Source: Thermoplasmatales archaeon (lineage in GTDB: Archaea; Thermoplasmatota; E2; DHVEG-1). Taken from it: a DNA stretch of 23,851 nt. Made by a program: the position numbers and the translations under genes. Below the pieces are notes generated by a model, which worked only from the letters and a program-made list of their open reading frames with translations, had not been told where the DNA came from and ran no database searches. This document shows, one piece after another, positions 7,784-15,646 of this stretch; position 1 is the stretch's first letter; each line of letters opens with the position of its first letter. The stretch covers positions 1 through 23,851 of the forward strand of contig JAGMDE010000014.1 of NCBI GenBank assembly GCA_023128855.1. Reading direction: 5' to 3'.

Positions 7784-7884
7784 GTCTGTCGTTATCTGCA
7801 ATAGCTATGCTAATATTCGGTGCAGTTGTGCTTTACGGTGGTCTTGCTTATTTTGTTTATAGAGCTTTCAAAAGTAAAAAATAG
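7780..7884 (+). CDS. Small accessory subunit of the SNF symporter (MetS-like)
   Basis: This 34-residue peptide starts MSLSLSAIAMLIFGAVVLYG, continues GLAYFVYRAFKSKK, and has one membrane helix. Its ATG shares four bases with the symporter stop (ATGA), and AAGGAGG at 7763-7769 lies ten bases upstream inside the symporter gene. Tiny one-helix partners immediately downstream of SNF transporters are known (MetS of the methionine/alanine importer; archaeal symporter small accessory proteins), and the Gly-Gly near the middle of the helix fits. It probably stabilises or activates the transporter. Confidence 0.85.
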   Translation: MSLSLSAIAMLIFGAVVLYGGLAYFVYRAFKSKK

Positions 7885-7906
7885 TAAGATTAAAAAATTG
7901 AAATGA

Positions 7907-7929
7907 AAAATGTTATTTTTTAACATTTT
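7907..7929 (+). terminator. Hairpin terminator after symporter operon
   Basis: AAAATGTTA-TTTTT-TAACATTTT is a perfect nine-base stem with a T-rich loop, 22 bases after the stop of the small subunit. The T-rich loop and right arm could also serve as an archaeal T-tract terminator. The next promoter follows within 80 bases. Confidence 0.55.
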
Positions 7930-7985
7930 AATAATCGTACTATACAACTTAAATATTTGTTTTTAATACATATAAATGGAATATG

Positions 7986-8017
7986 ATTTATATATTGTAT
8001 ATATATTATTAGGGAGG
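7986..8017 (+). promoter_or_regulatory. TATA-rich promoter and GGGAGG ribosome site of the subtilase
   Basis: ATTTATATATTGTATATATATT (7986-8007) contains overlapping TATA boxes. GGGAGG at 8012-8017 sits eight bases before ATG 8026 and supports that start over ATG 8029. Confidence 0.5.
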
Positions 8018-8025
8018 ATGATAAA

Positions 8026-10458
8026 ATGATGAAAAAAATAATGGTAATTGGAATTGTAAGCGTGTTTTTACTAACAGCTTTTCCATCCCATTCAACAACA
8101 GGAGTAAAGATTAATGTTGAATCTGTAGAAAAATTCCGCGAAGACATAATGGATGCTGAAATTGATTCAATGTTTGTCCCGAGGGAACTAATTGTCAAGT
8201 TTAAAGATAATATAAATATTTATAATTTACAAGACGGCACTGGAGTTACAGGTATAACTTCAATTGATATGTTAAGCAAGACGTATGGTGTTAAATCTGC
8301 GGATAAGCTTTTTAAAACTACTAAAGCTCCATCTTTGTTCAACATCTATAAACTTGTTTTATCCGATGCTGCTGATGTATTGCCTGCTGCAGAGTCGTAT
8401 TCAAAAGACTCAAATATAGAATATGCAGAGCCTAACTATATTTATCGCACTTGTAACATCCCAAACGATCCATATTTTACACATCAATGGGCGTTAAATC
8501 AAAGTAATGATTATGATATCGATGCCCCAGAAGCATGGGATATTGAGACAGGTATCTCTGACGTTATTATCGCAATTATTGATTCCGGTGTTGATTATAA
8601 TCATATAGATCTTGCAGATAATATTTGGATAAACACTGATGAAATCATTGATGGTACAGATACAGATGGAAATGGATATGTTGATGATATTCGAGGATAT
8701 GATTTTGTTGATAATGCATACCAAGTTCATCCAGATGAAGATGGTGAAGATAGGGATAATGACCCTATTGATTTTCACGGCCATGGCACACACTGTGCAG
8801 GTATTACAGCTGCAGTAGGCAATAACAGTGAAGGAATAGCTGGTGTTAGCTGGAATAGTAAAATTATGTGCATTAGATGTGGTTATAAATCTTCTGAGGG
8901 AGGAGGCCTACTCAATTTAGAAAGTGTTGCTCTTGGAGTATCATATGCTGTAGATAATGGAGCCGATGTTATTAGTATGAGTTTTGGTGGTCCAAGCGCA
9001 TCTGCTCTTCAGGAAGATGTAATAAAAATGGCATATGATAGAGGTGTTGTACTTGTTGCATCTGCAGGAAATGAAAATATTAATAAAAAATCATATCCCG
9101 CAGCATTTGATGAAGTAATAGCTGTTGCCGCTACTAATAAAGATGATGATAGAGCATTTTTTTCAAATTATGGAGACTGGGTAGATGTTGCTGCGCCTGG
9201 AGTAGATATTTGTAGTACTTTTATCAATAATTCATATGTAAATTATTCAGGAACATCAATGGCAGGTCCACATGTAGCGGGACTAGCGGCGTTAATAAAA
9301 TCAAAAAATAAACAACAAGGCCCAAATAAAATTAGGGAAATTATTCACTACTCTATTGATAGATTAGAACCAACTTTTCAATTGAAGAGAGGAAGAATAA
9401 ATGCCCGTAATGCTTTGCAGAGAGGAACTGGATCTGCTTCAGCAATAATAAAAACCCCGAAACATGGTATAGAAGTAAAAGGAGTTATTGAAATAAAGGG
9501 GATCGCATCCGGCGAAGAATTCCAAAATTATACTATGGAATACTCTAAAGGAAGAGACCCTGAGACAACAGAGTGGACAGAGATAAATAAATTTGAAACA
9601 CCAGTTCAAAATGGTGAATTATGTTCTCTAGACTCAAATGAGTTGGAAGAAGGAATACATATAATTAGATTAAAACTGTTTTGTACTGATGGAGTTTATA
9701 CAGATACAATTTGGATATTGGTAAACAACAATTATAACTGGTTCATAGTTGATGATGACGGTGGTGCAGATTATACATCTATTCAAGATGCAGTATATGA
9801 CTCCGGTAATGGCGATAAAATATATGTTAAAAATGGGACATATATTGAACTCATAACGATATTTAAATCAATTGATTTGATGGGTGAGGATAAAGATAAC
9901 ACTGTAATCGATGGAGGCAATAATGGTTCTGTTATCTACATTCAAGCAGATAATGTAAATATTAGTGGATTTACTATAAAAAATTGCAGTGTATTTTGTA
10001 GTGGAATATTCCTTGATAACAGTCAAAATTGTATTATTAGTTGCAATAATATTGAAAGAAACTTTATTGGTATCAAGCTAGAATATTCTGAAAAAAATAC
10101 AATACATAAAAATAACTTACGTGAAAACACGGTAGGTATAAGAGTTGCTAAAAAAAGTAATAAAAATGTAATTTCCTGTAATAACTTTATAAATGACCAT
10201 CCTCGAATATTATATGTGCATGCATCATATAGAAAATCATATTTTAATCGCTGGAAAAATAACTATTGGGATGATTGGATAGGATTAAGATCAATTGTTT
10301 TTAGATTAATTCCAAAGCGCATTCCACATAGGTTTATAGATAATCCATTGTTTTTCACACCAGCAGTTTTACATAGATGTAATTTTGATTGGCGTCCTGC
10401 ATCAAAACCCCATGAAATTCCGCCGTCTGGCATTATTTATTATCCGGGGGGTGCGTAA
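8026..10458 (+). CDS. Secreted subtilisin-like serine protease fused to a NosD-type beta-helix
   Basis: An 810-residue exported protein. A signal peptide (about 1-24) is followed by a propeptide (about 45-145, from PRELIVKFKD to IEYAEPNYIYR). The S8 catalytic domain (about 155-465) has Asp186 in IIDSGVDYNH, His253 in HGHGTHCAG, oxyanion Asn349 in SAGNEN and Ser411 in SGTSMAGPH. All are intact, so it should be an active endoprotease. An Ig-like segment (about 475-570) follows. A parallel beta-helix region (about 572-730) has repeated N-x-I/V-x-x-N-x-I steps, e.g. NVNISGFTIKNC. It ends in a tail with NNYWDDW and FDWRPASKPHEI. The beta-helix probably binds a polymer or surface partner. The next gene overlaps its end and shares the tail. 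Confidence 0.92.
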   Translation: MMKKIMVIGIVSVFLLTAFPSHSTTGVKINVESVEKFREDIMDAEIDSMFVPRELIVKFKDNINIYNLQDGTGVTGITSIDMLSKTYGVKSADKLFKTTKAPSLFNIYKLVLSDAADVLPAAESYSKDSNIEYAEPNYIYRTCNIPNDPYFTHQWALNQSNDYDIDAPEAWDIETGISDVIIAIIDSGVDYNHIDLADNIWINTDEIIDGTDTDGNGYVDDIRGYDFVDNAYQVHPDEDGEDRDNDPIDFHGHGTHCAGITAAVGNNSEGIAGVSWNSKIMCIRCGYKSSEGGGLLNLESVALGVSYAVDNGADVISMSFGGPSASALQEDVIKMAYDRGVVLVASAGNENINKKSYPAAFDEVIAVAATNKDDDRAFFSNYGDWVDVAAPGVDICSTFINNSYVNYSGTSMAGPHVAGLAALIKSKNKQQGPNKIREIIHYSIDRLEPTFQLKRGRINARNALQRGTGSASAIIKTPKHGIEVKGVIEIKGIASGEEFQNYTMEYSKGRDPETTEWTEINKFETPVQNGELCSLDSNELEEGIHIIRLKLFCTDGVYTDTIWILVNNNYNWFIVDDDGGADYTSIQDAVYDSGNGDKIYVKNGTYIELITIFKSIDLMGEDKDNTVIDGGNNGSVIYIQADNVNISGFTIKNCSVFCSGIFLDNSQNCIISCNNIERNFIGIKLEYSEKNTIHKNNLRENTVGIRVAKKSNKNVISCNNFINDHPRILYVHASYRKSYFNRWKNNYWDDWIGLRSIVFRLIPKRIPHRFIDNPLFFTPAVLHRCNFDWRPASKPHEIPPSGIIYYPGGA

Positions 10459-11581
10459 TACGTTTAAAAAAATTCTTATAATTTTTACTATAACGGGTCT
10501 TTTATTTGTAAATACTAATGCATTTGCATCAAGTATTATTATTCAAAAAATTGATAATGAAAATATCAATAAATTAATTGAAAATCCAGCATTTCCAACG
10601 CGTATAGATGATATTGATCTTAAATTATATGATACAACAAATAATCAAATACCAATTTTTAATAATAACAATCTAGCAGATTTTTATGTAGACGATGATG
10701 CAGACCCAAGCTGGTATAATGAAACAAATTATAAAATAATTAAAGAAGCAATAGAAAATGCAAGCGGTGGGGATATCATTTTCGTATATTCTGGAACATA
10801 TTGTGAAACATTTCGAGTTTATAGACCAGTTAATATTTATGGAGAAGATAAAAATAATACAATAATAGATGGGGAAAATTTGGGAAACGTGGTACAAATA
10901 ATAGCAGATAAAGTATGTTTCAGTGGATTTACAATAAAAAGAAGTGGCAATAAACTTATTTTTGAAAATTCTGGAATAGAAATAAAATCAAATGAAAATA
11001 TTATTTACGATAATATAATCACAGAAAATGTAAATGGAATAAATATAAATGGAGGCTCGGGAAATAAAATCGTTAATAATATTATAATTAAAAATAAAAG
11101 AAGATTTTTTTCATCTGGAATTTCTTTATTAAACGCTCATGAAAATATTATTACAAGAAACGAAGTTAAAAAAAATGGCTGGACTGGAGGGATTTATCTT
11201 TATAGTTCCAATAATAATATTATAAACAATAATTTGGTCTTAAGAAATATGTATACTGGGATTAGCATTATGATCTCTTCAAGCAATAATATTACCAAGA
11301 ATAATATAATAGGAAATGGAATAGGTGTTCAACTTTATCAATCTATAGAAAACAACGTTACAAAAAACAATTTTATTTTTAATCGAAGACAATCATCTTT
11401 TAAAATAGAAAAAATTGAACAATTTAAAAATACATGGGATCAGAATTACTGGAATCGCCCCAAGTTAGCACCACATCCTATTTTTGGTTCCAAATTAATT
11501 ACAATCCCCTTTCTCGAAATAATACCAATTCCACTAGTAAAATTTGATTGGCACCCGGCATTAAAACCATATGATATTTAA
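10451..11581 (+). CDS. Secreted NosD-like parallel beta-helix protein
   Basis: The GTG at 10451 starts a signal peptide (MRNTFKKILIIFTITG, then LLFVNTNAFA) and overlaps the end of the protease gene by eight bases. The frame is open further upstream, but those codons lie inside the protease and do not look like a leader. After YVDDDADPSWYN comes a right-handed beta-helix of many Asn-rich turns (GIEIKSNENIIYDNII, GIYLYSSNNNIINNNL, GISIMISSSNNITKNNII). Its tail has NYW and FDWHPALKPYDI, the same tail as the upstream protease. No catalytic residues of polysaccharide lyases are obvious, so it may be a binding or surface protein rather than an enzyme. Its sharing of a transcript with the protease suggests a common target. 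Confidence 0.82.
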   Translation: MRNTFKKILIIFTITGLLFVNTNAFASSIIIQKIDNENINKLIENPAFPTRIDDIDLKLYDTTNNQIPIFNNNNLADFYVDDDADPSWYNETNYKIIKEAIENASGGDIIFVYSGTYCETFRVYRPVNIYGEDKNNTIIDGENLGNVVQIIADKVCFSGFTIKRSGNKLIFENSGIEIKSNENIIYDNIITENVNGININGGSGNKIVNNIIIKNKRRFFSSGISLLNAHENIITRNEVKKNGWTGGIYLYSSNNNIINNNLVLRNMYTGISIMISSSNNITKNNIIGNGIGVQLYQSIENNVTKNNFIFNRRQSSFKIEKIEQFKNTWDQNYWNRPKLAPHPIFGSKLITIPFLEIIPIPLVKFDWHPALKPYDI

Positions 11582-11618
11582 TTATTAGATCTATATCTGA
11601 AAATTGAGGATGGATAAA

Positions 11619-11912
11619 ATGAGAAAAAAATTGATTCAAATCATTATTATTTCAATTATCGTAGGAATAATTATAACCCTGATAACAGGATTATTCTCAA
11701 ATCAAGAAAATTTCTTAGGATCTAGTAGATGGGGTTATCCATTACATTGGTTGTCTCGCATGATAGTTGGTCCTCAATATTCCCCACCGTTGAACATAGT
11801 ATGGTTAAACCTAATAATTGATATTGTAATTTGGTCGATTATAGTTTTAGTAATTCTCTTAATTGTCTTTAGAAAAAACCTTTTCAGAAAAGAAAAAAAA
11901 GAAATGAATTAA
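11619..11912 (+). CDS. Small two-helix membrane protein, WGYPLxWL type
   Basis: A 97-residue protein with membrane helices at about 5-27 and 66-88. They enclose an outer loop with RWGYPLHWLSRMIVGP, and there is a basic C-terminal end. TGAGGA at 11605-11610 is eight bases before ATG 11619, so this start is preferred to TTG 11604 or ATG 11610. I believe similar short proteins with a WGYPLxW loop recur in euryarchaeal genomes, but I know of no function. It follows the beta-helix gene by 37 bases and is probably on the same transcript. Confidence 0.7.
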   Translation: MRKKLIQIIIISIIVGIIITLITGLFSNQENFLGSSRWGYPLHWLSRMIVGPQYSPPLNIVWLNLIIDIVIWSIIVLVILLIVFRKNLFRKEKKEMN

Positions 11913-11952
11913 CTTTGACTTACGTCCAACATTAAAACCAAATGAAATATAG
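11908..11952 (+). pseudogene. Relic of a third NosD-type C-terminal tail
   Basis: After an in-frame stop (11905-11907), the frame reads INFDLRPTLKPNEI and then TAG. This matches the final residues of the two genes upstream: NFDWRPASKPHEI in the protease and KFDWHPALKPYDI in the beta-helix protein. No start or beta-helix precedes it, so it looks like the leftover 3' end of a deleted tandem copy. Confidence 0.55.
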
Positions 11953-11969
11953 AAAAACATCAATCTGAA

Positions 11970-12740
11970 TTAATGTATTACTTTCAATAAAGACGAGCAG
12001 ATGTTTTTTTCAAATAAGCTAAGTTGATCTAACAATTTTTTATCATATTCAAACTCAAAATCATATTTAATATCCATCAGAATCAATGGTTCAGCAGGGG
12101 TTAAACCAAAATCAACTTTTTTATCAGGATTTGCTAATGCATCATTTATTTGTTCTTTTTCCAGTTTCCCGTTTCCAACTTTAATCAAAGCTGAAATGAT
12201 TCTTCTAATCTGATGCCAAAGGAATGCTTGAGCAAAAAAATCAATGATTAAAAAACCATCTTTTGGTGTAAGAATTATATTATCAATGGTTCGAACTGGA
12301 TTTTTAAAAGATCCAATTCTTGCAAAGTTACTAAAATTATGTTCACCTGTAAAACAAGAAGACGTTGTAATTATCTTTTCAATATCAAGACTTGGAATCG
12401 GGAGATAGTATCTGTATTGTCTCATTTTTGCATATCTGGGGTTGAATTCCAAATCGACATCTTTGATGCCATATACGATTGTTGATGAAAAATCGTTTGA
12501 TAAGTCATTTAAAATTATTTTTTTAGAAGTGCTAGTGTTAAATGCAACAACGTTACATAGTGCTGATACATTTTTGTCTGTTCTGCTTGCAGATCTAAAA
12601 ACAGATTCTTTAGTATCCTTGAGAAAATTATGTTTTACTAGTGCTTCTACCAATTCTCTTTCAACAGTTTTTAAGTTAGGTTGTCGTGCATAGCCACTGT
12701 ATTTTTTTCCATCATATGCAAATTTAATAGCAATACGCAT
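11970..12740 (-). CDS. truA: tRNA pseudouridine(38-40) synthase TruA
   Basis: The enzyme converts uridines 38-40 of the anticodon arm to pseudouridine. The start MRIAIKFAYDGKKYSGYARQ and the catalytic segment SRTDKNVSAL (Asp in RTD) are clear. FLWHQIRRIISALIKVG near the C-terminus is the usual second motif, and RYYLPIP is also conserved. The KxVSA form is the archaeal/eukaryotic variant, here with Asn in place of the usual Gly. ATG 12740 (256 residues) matches the family start and lies about 25-30 bases after a TATA-like stretch (about 12765-12777). ATG 12761 would add seven unconserved residues and is less likely. There is no Shine-Dalgarno, so the transcript is probably leaderless. Confidence 0.9.
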   Translation of the reverse strand: MRIAIKFAYDGKKYSGYARQPNLKTVERELVEALVKHNFLKDTKESVFRSASRTDKNVSALCNVVAFNTSTSKKIILNDLSNDFSSTIVYGIKDVDLEFNPRYAKMRQYRYYLPIPSLDIEKIITTSSCFTGEHNFSNFARIGSFKNPVRTIDNIILTPKDGFLIIDFFAQAFLWHQIRRIISALIKVGNGKLEKEQINDALANPDKKVDFGLTPAEPLILMDIKYDFEFEYDKKLLDQLSLFEKNICSSLLKVIH

Positions 12741-12910
12741 TGTGCCAGATAATATTGTCATTTGTTAAATTATTAACCATTAGCATTGTTTTTGTTATAA
12801 TCTAAACATCATCTTATATTTGATATCATTTCCTCTGAAATTTGGTAATTATTTTTACATAAGCTATTAGTTGAAAGAAGGAAATCCTCTGGCAAATAGG
12901 GAGGTAAAAA

Positions 12911-13579
12911 ATGAAAGCGAAAAAAAGAAAATTTATTGAAATTGGAGCAGTAGTTTTCCTACTACTGACGCTAGCGTCGATACCGGTAATCAATGCAGAA
13001 AGGAATATAATGGAACCGCCAACATTAGTAGCAGGAATTGAAGGATCTCTTGGCGGGATAGATATACCTATAGATGAGTATAATATAGATATAGATAGAA
13101 TTCCTGATTGTGAAAAATCTATTTCTGAAGAAGAAATAATAATCTGGGAGAATAAAGAGGCCACTCAGGCATATGAAATAGCTTACATTACAGTTCAACT
13201 AGAAGGAATAGATGGTGAACAAATACAATCAGATCCGCCAATGCAGCCACTTGGCTTTTATATAAGATATTATACAGTAAAAGCTCATAACTTATGGGGT
13301 TGGACAATGTTTAAGCTTTGTGCAAGAGGATATTTTTTTGGTTTTGGTGACAAAATGATGTTTGTATATCCAGTCTCATATGCTAATGTAGAATGGTGGT
13401 GCGCTTGGGCATGGAGTGTAGATTATATTGAGGATTCCTCATCAATAAATGGAGATACAGGTAGAGTAGATGCCGAGGCAGGTTTCAAGTACTTCTTAGG
13501 AGAAGGACTTGTTGAGCTGTGGGCATATGTAAAATGTAATACCAATGGCCAAGCATCTGGAAATGGGGGACAATTATAA
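12911..13579 (+). CDS. Secreted protein of unknown function, aromatic-rich
   Basis: A 222-residue exported protein that I do not recognise. GGGAGGT at 12899-12905 precedes the ATG by five bases. A basic start (MKAKKRKF) and hydrophobic core give a signal peptide ending near VINAER. The body has an acidic Ile/Asp region (IDIPIDEYNIDIDRIPD), then Trp/Tyr/Phe-rich beta-like stretches (NLWGWTMFKLCARGYFFGFG, NVEWWCAWAWSV). There are five cysteines in the mature part (including the pair CEK/LCARG) and no membrane anchor. The next gene codes for a 38-residue membrane peptide and is probably co-expressed or separately terminated. Confidence 0.7.
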   Translation: MKAKKRKFIEIGAVVFLLLTLASIPVINAERNIMEPPTLVAGIEGSLGGIDIPIDEYNIDIDRIPDCEKSISEEEIIIWENKEATQAYEIAYITVQLEGIDGEQIQSDPPMQPLGFYIRYYTVKAHNLWGWTMFKLCARGYFFGFGDKMMFVYPVSYANVEWWCAWAWSVDYIEDSSSINGDTGRVDAEAGFKYFLGEGLVELWAYVKCNTNGQASGNGGQL

Positions 13580-13590
13580 TAAACCCTCCA

Positions 13591-13613
13591 CCTTTTTTCT
13601 TTTTTAAAAAAGG
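13591..13613 (+). terminator. T-tract with inverted repeat after the secreted-protein gene
   Basis: CCTTTTTT at 13591-13598 pairs with AAAAAAGG at 13606-13613, and two T6 runs lie between 13593 and 13605, twelve bases after the stop codon. T-runs on the coding strand are the usual archaeal termination signal. Read-through would reach the small gene at 13621. Confidence 0.45.
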
Positions 13614-13620
13614 GGATAAA

Positions 13621-13737
13621 ATGAAAAAAAAGTATTCAACAGCAATTAAAATAGCACTAATAATAATTATTATCATGCTAATATCGTTTTTTATAGCTAT
13701 ACTACTGACACAACCAACGAGTGTTATTGGCGATTAA
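13621..13737 (+). CDS. 38-residue single-helix membrane peptide
   Basis: AGGGGATAAA directly precedes the ATG. The peptide MKKKYSTAIKIALIIIIIML continues SFFIAILLTQPTSVIGD: a basic N-terminus, one long hydrophobic helix (about 10-29), and a short polar end. It could be an uncleaved signal anchor or the start of a lost secreted gene. It ends two bases before the stop of the convergent DUF4870 gene. No family recognised. Confidence 0.5.
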   Translation: MKKKYSTAIKIALIIIIIMLISFFIAILLTQPTSVIGD

Positions 13738-13739
13738 TA

Positions 13740-14093
13740 TTATGCCTTTTCCTCTGCAATATCACCAACTATAGGCAGTTTGAATTTTTCGCCCATGTAT
13801 GCCTTAGCCATCAAGATAAGCCATAGAATCACTGTGATAACCCATATGATATTACTACCCCACCATAAAAAGTAATAACCATGACCCCAGAAGGCCCCAA
13901 TTCCGAAGAAGCCGCCAAAAAGCCAGCCAAGTATAGTTAGTGGTAAAAACACAAGTATTGACTGCATTGCATGAAATCTAATAAATTTATTTTCGTCTTC
14001 TAGTATGTAAAGTACAATTCCTGATACCCATCCCAGCAGGTAACATCCTGCTCCTTCAAGGTTTTCATCTATTCCTAGTTTAGTTTTAGCCAT
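13740..14093 (-). CDS. DUF4870/Tic20-like membrane protein
   Basis: A 117-residue membrane protein with the family opening NLEGAGCYLLGWVSGIVLYI followed by ENKFIRFHAMQS, a charged loop that is diagnostic of the DUF4870 group. Three hydrophobic helices follow. The C-terminal AKAYMGEKFKLPIVGDIAE is also typical. GGGAGA about seven bases upstream supports the ATG. The role of the family is not settled. It lies downstream of nmd3 on the same strand. Confidence 0.82.
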   Translation of the reverse strand: MAKTKLGIDENLEGAGCYLLGWVSGIVLYILEDENKFIRFHAMQSILVFLPLTILGWLFGGFFGIGAFWGHGYYFLWWGSNIIWVITVILWLILMAKAYMGEKFKLPIVGDIAEEKA

Positions 14094-14136
14094 ATAATAT
14101 GTCTCCCGTTTCTATCGTATCTTTTCATTATTTTTA

Positions 14137-15171
14137 TTAGTTTTTATTAGGTATTAAAAAAATTTGTTTTTCAGTTTTTAAAATTTTTACTTTTTCTTTT
14201 TTAAATTCTATTGGTTTAGGTTTTTTTATTACCTTTATTCCATATGTTTTTGGATCCATGATCTGAATCTCATCTGCTGTTTGACTTACTAAAATCATTT
14301 CTTCGATTAATTCTTCATTGCCAAGTATTTTTGCTTTTTGAATTGTTCTAATGTCAACTGTTGATTCGTCCCAGTTTGAGAGATCTATCATCTTTACAGT
14401 GTTTCCATGGATCGAAACGATATGCAAAAACATATTATTATTTCTTAAAAAATCACCTTTTTTATAGGATGGAAGTCTAATAAGATAAGTCATTCTGTAA
14501 ATCTGTCTACCATCTTTCATACCAATGTTTTTTGATGATTGTTTAATCTTTCCACCATATCGTTCCTGAATTTTTTTGGCTATAACAAGAGCTGGGCCTT
14601 TTTCGCTGATGAAAAAATCAAGTCCACCATGCCCTTTTCCAACATCTGTTATAAAAAGTCCCCTGTTGCCTTTGGATTGCGACTCTTCTACAATATTTTC
14701 AACAAAAATTGTGAAATCATTGGTTTCCTTCTTTGTTAGTTTCGTTCGATCTGTTCTTATTTGGACGATTGCCTCATGGTATCCACCAAATTGTTTTGAA
14801 CAAACATCACAAACTGTTCTTTTTAGACGAACTGAAAGATCGTGTTCCTCTGTAATTTCAACATCATCTATAAAACCAGAAATATAGACTTTACAAAACA
14901 TCCCTTCTTTTGTCTCATTACATTCTGTATTTATATCTACTTTATTCAATTCTCTACTAATCTGAAAAGAATGTTTAATTAACCTTCTTATTACATCTCC
15001 AAATAAATCAGATGTCCAGGTGCTTTTATATTTATAAGAACCGCAATGTGAGCATACTGGTAGATCAATGATATCTGGTCCTTTTGTAAATGTATGTGTT
15101 TTAAGATAACAGCTAATACATACTCCATCTCTGAATATTGGTCCATCTTTGCCGCATTCGACACAGAACAT
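14137..15171 (-). CDS. NMD3-family protein
   Basis: The N-terminus MFCVECGKDGP then VCISCYLKTHTF gives a zinc-binding set (Cys3, Cys6, Cys18, Cys21), followed by a second pair (VCSHCG, about 40-44) and RTVCDVCSKQFGGYHEAIVQ, all features of archaeal NMD3. In eukaryotes NMD3 is the adaptor for export of the 60S ribosomal subunit; the archaeal form probably acts in large-subunit maturation or binding. The 344-residue length agrees with archaeal homologues. GGAG seven bases before the ATG serves as ribosome site and lies inside a short inverted repeat (CTCCAT 15179-15184 with ATGGAG 15204-15209). Confidence 0.9.
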   Translation of the reverse strand: MFCVECGKDGPIFRDGVCISCYLKTHTFTKGPDIIDLPVCSHCGSYKYKSTWTSDLFGDVIRRLIKHSFQISRELNKVDINTECNETKEGMFCKVYISGFIDDVEITEEHDLSVRLKRTVCDVCSKQFGGYHEAIVQIRTDRTKLTKKETNDFTIFVENIVEESQSKGNRGLFITDVGKGHGGLDFFISEKGPALVIAKKIQERYGGKIKQSSKNIGMKDGRQIYRMTYLIRLPSYKKGDFLRNNNMFLHIVSIHGNTVKMIDLSNWDESTVDIRTIQKAKILGNEELIEEMILVSQTADEIQIMDPKTYGIKVIKKPKPIEFKKEKVKILKTEKQIFLIPNKN

Positions 15172-15286
15172 TCTCTAGCTCCATTACTTATTTTTTGAGT
15201 TAGATGGAGTCAGCATATTATATCTTTTGGGTTCTCTAAGAAACATTTAAAGTCAACGTAATTATTCATAAATATGTGAGGAGAAA

Positions 15287-15646
15287 ATGAAAAAACAGCT
15301 AATATTTTTTGGAATGGGTGTTATTCTTCTTGCCGTTGGATTAAGTGGTTGTTTAGGGAGTGTAGAGGAAATTGCCGAAATTGATAAATTCGTAGGAATT
15401 TGGAATCAACAAGCAACAGAATTATGGCATGAGTTGGCAGACATACCAACCATTACTTTTCTCTCAAACAGAACATTTACCACTAACAAAAATACAAGTG
15501 GGACGTATAAATTAGAGGAAGAAAAACTTGTTTTAACCTTTGATGATGAAGGGCGAACTCTTTCATTTAGTTATCAATTTTCTGATGTAAACCAAAAACT
15601 TTTACTAATAGATTTAAATGGAATTGCTGCTGAATATATCAAATAA
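15287..15646 (+). CDS. Small lipoprotein, lipocalin-like (DUF5640-type) fold likely
   Basis: A 119-residue protein with a lipobox LSGC, lipidated Cys22, after a short hydrophobic signal. The mature part (KFVGIWNQQ, then ITFLSNRTFTTNKNTSGTYK and LVLTFDDEGRTLSFSYQFS) has the pattern of the small beta-sheet lipoproteins that begin with a GxW and a F-x-x-DGTF-like strand. The specific role is unknown. GAGGAG ends three bases before the ATG, rather close, and a TATA-like ATTTAAAG lies at about 15245-15252. Its stop codon directly abuts that of convergent iorB. Confidence 0.75.
   Translation: MKKQLIFFGMGVILLAVGLSGCLGSVEEIAEIDKFVGIWNQQATELWHELADIPTITFLSNRTFTTNKNTSGTYKLEEEKLVLTFDDEGRTLSFSYQFSDVNQKLLLIDLNGIAAEYIK

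Noticed and set aside
10385..10450. ATG at 10385 as start of the second beta-helix protein
   Set aside because: It would add 22 residues encoded inside the protease tail and place the signal peptide internally; GTG 10451 gives a normal signal peptide.
10700..11450. Repeated Asn/Ile-rich AT stretches as possible CRISPR or satellite repeat
   Set aside because: They are the turns of a beta-helix protein; repeat units differ in DNA and have no constant spacer pattern.
14539..14887. Plus-strand open frames opposite nmd3
   Set aside because: Shadows of the nmd3 coding strand, with no ribosome site and no recognisable domain.
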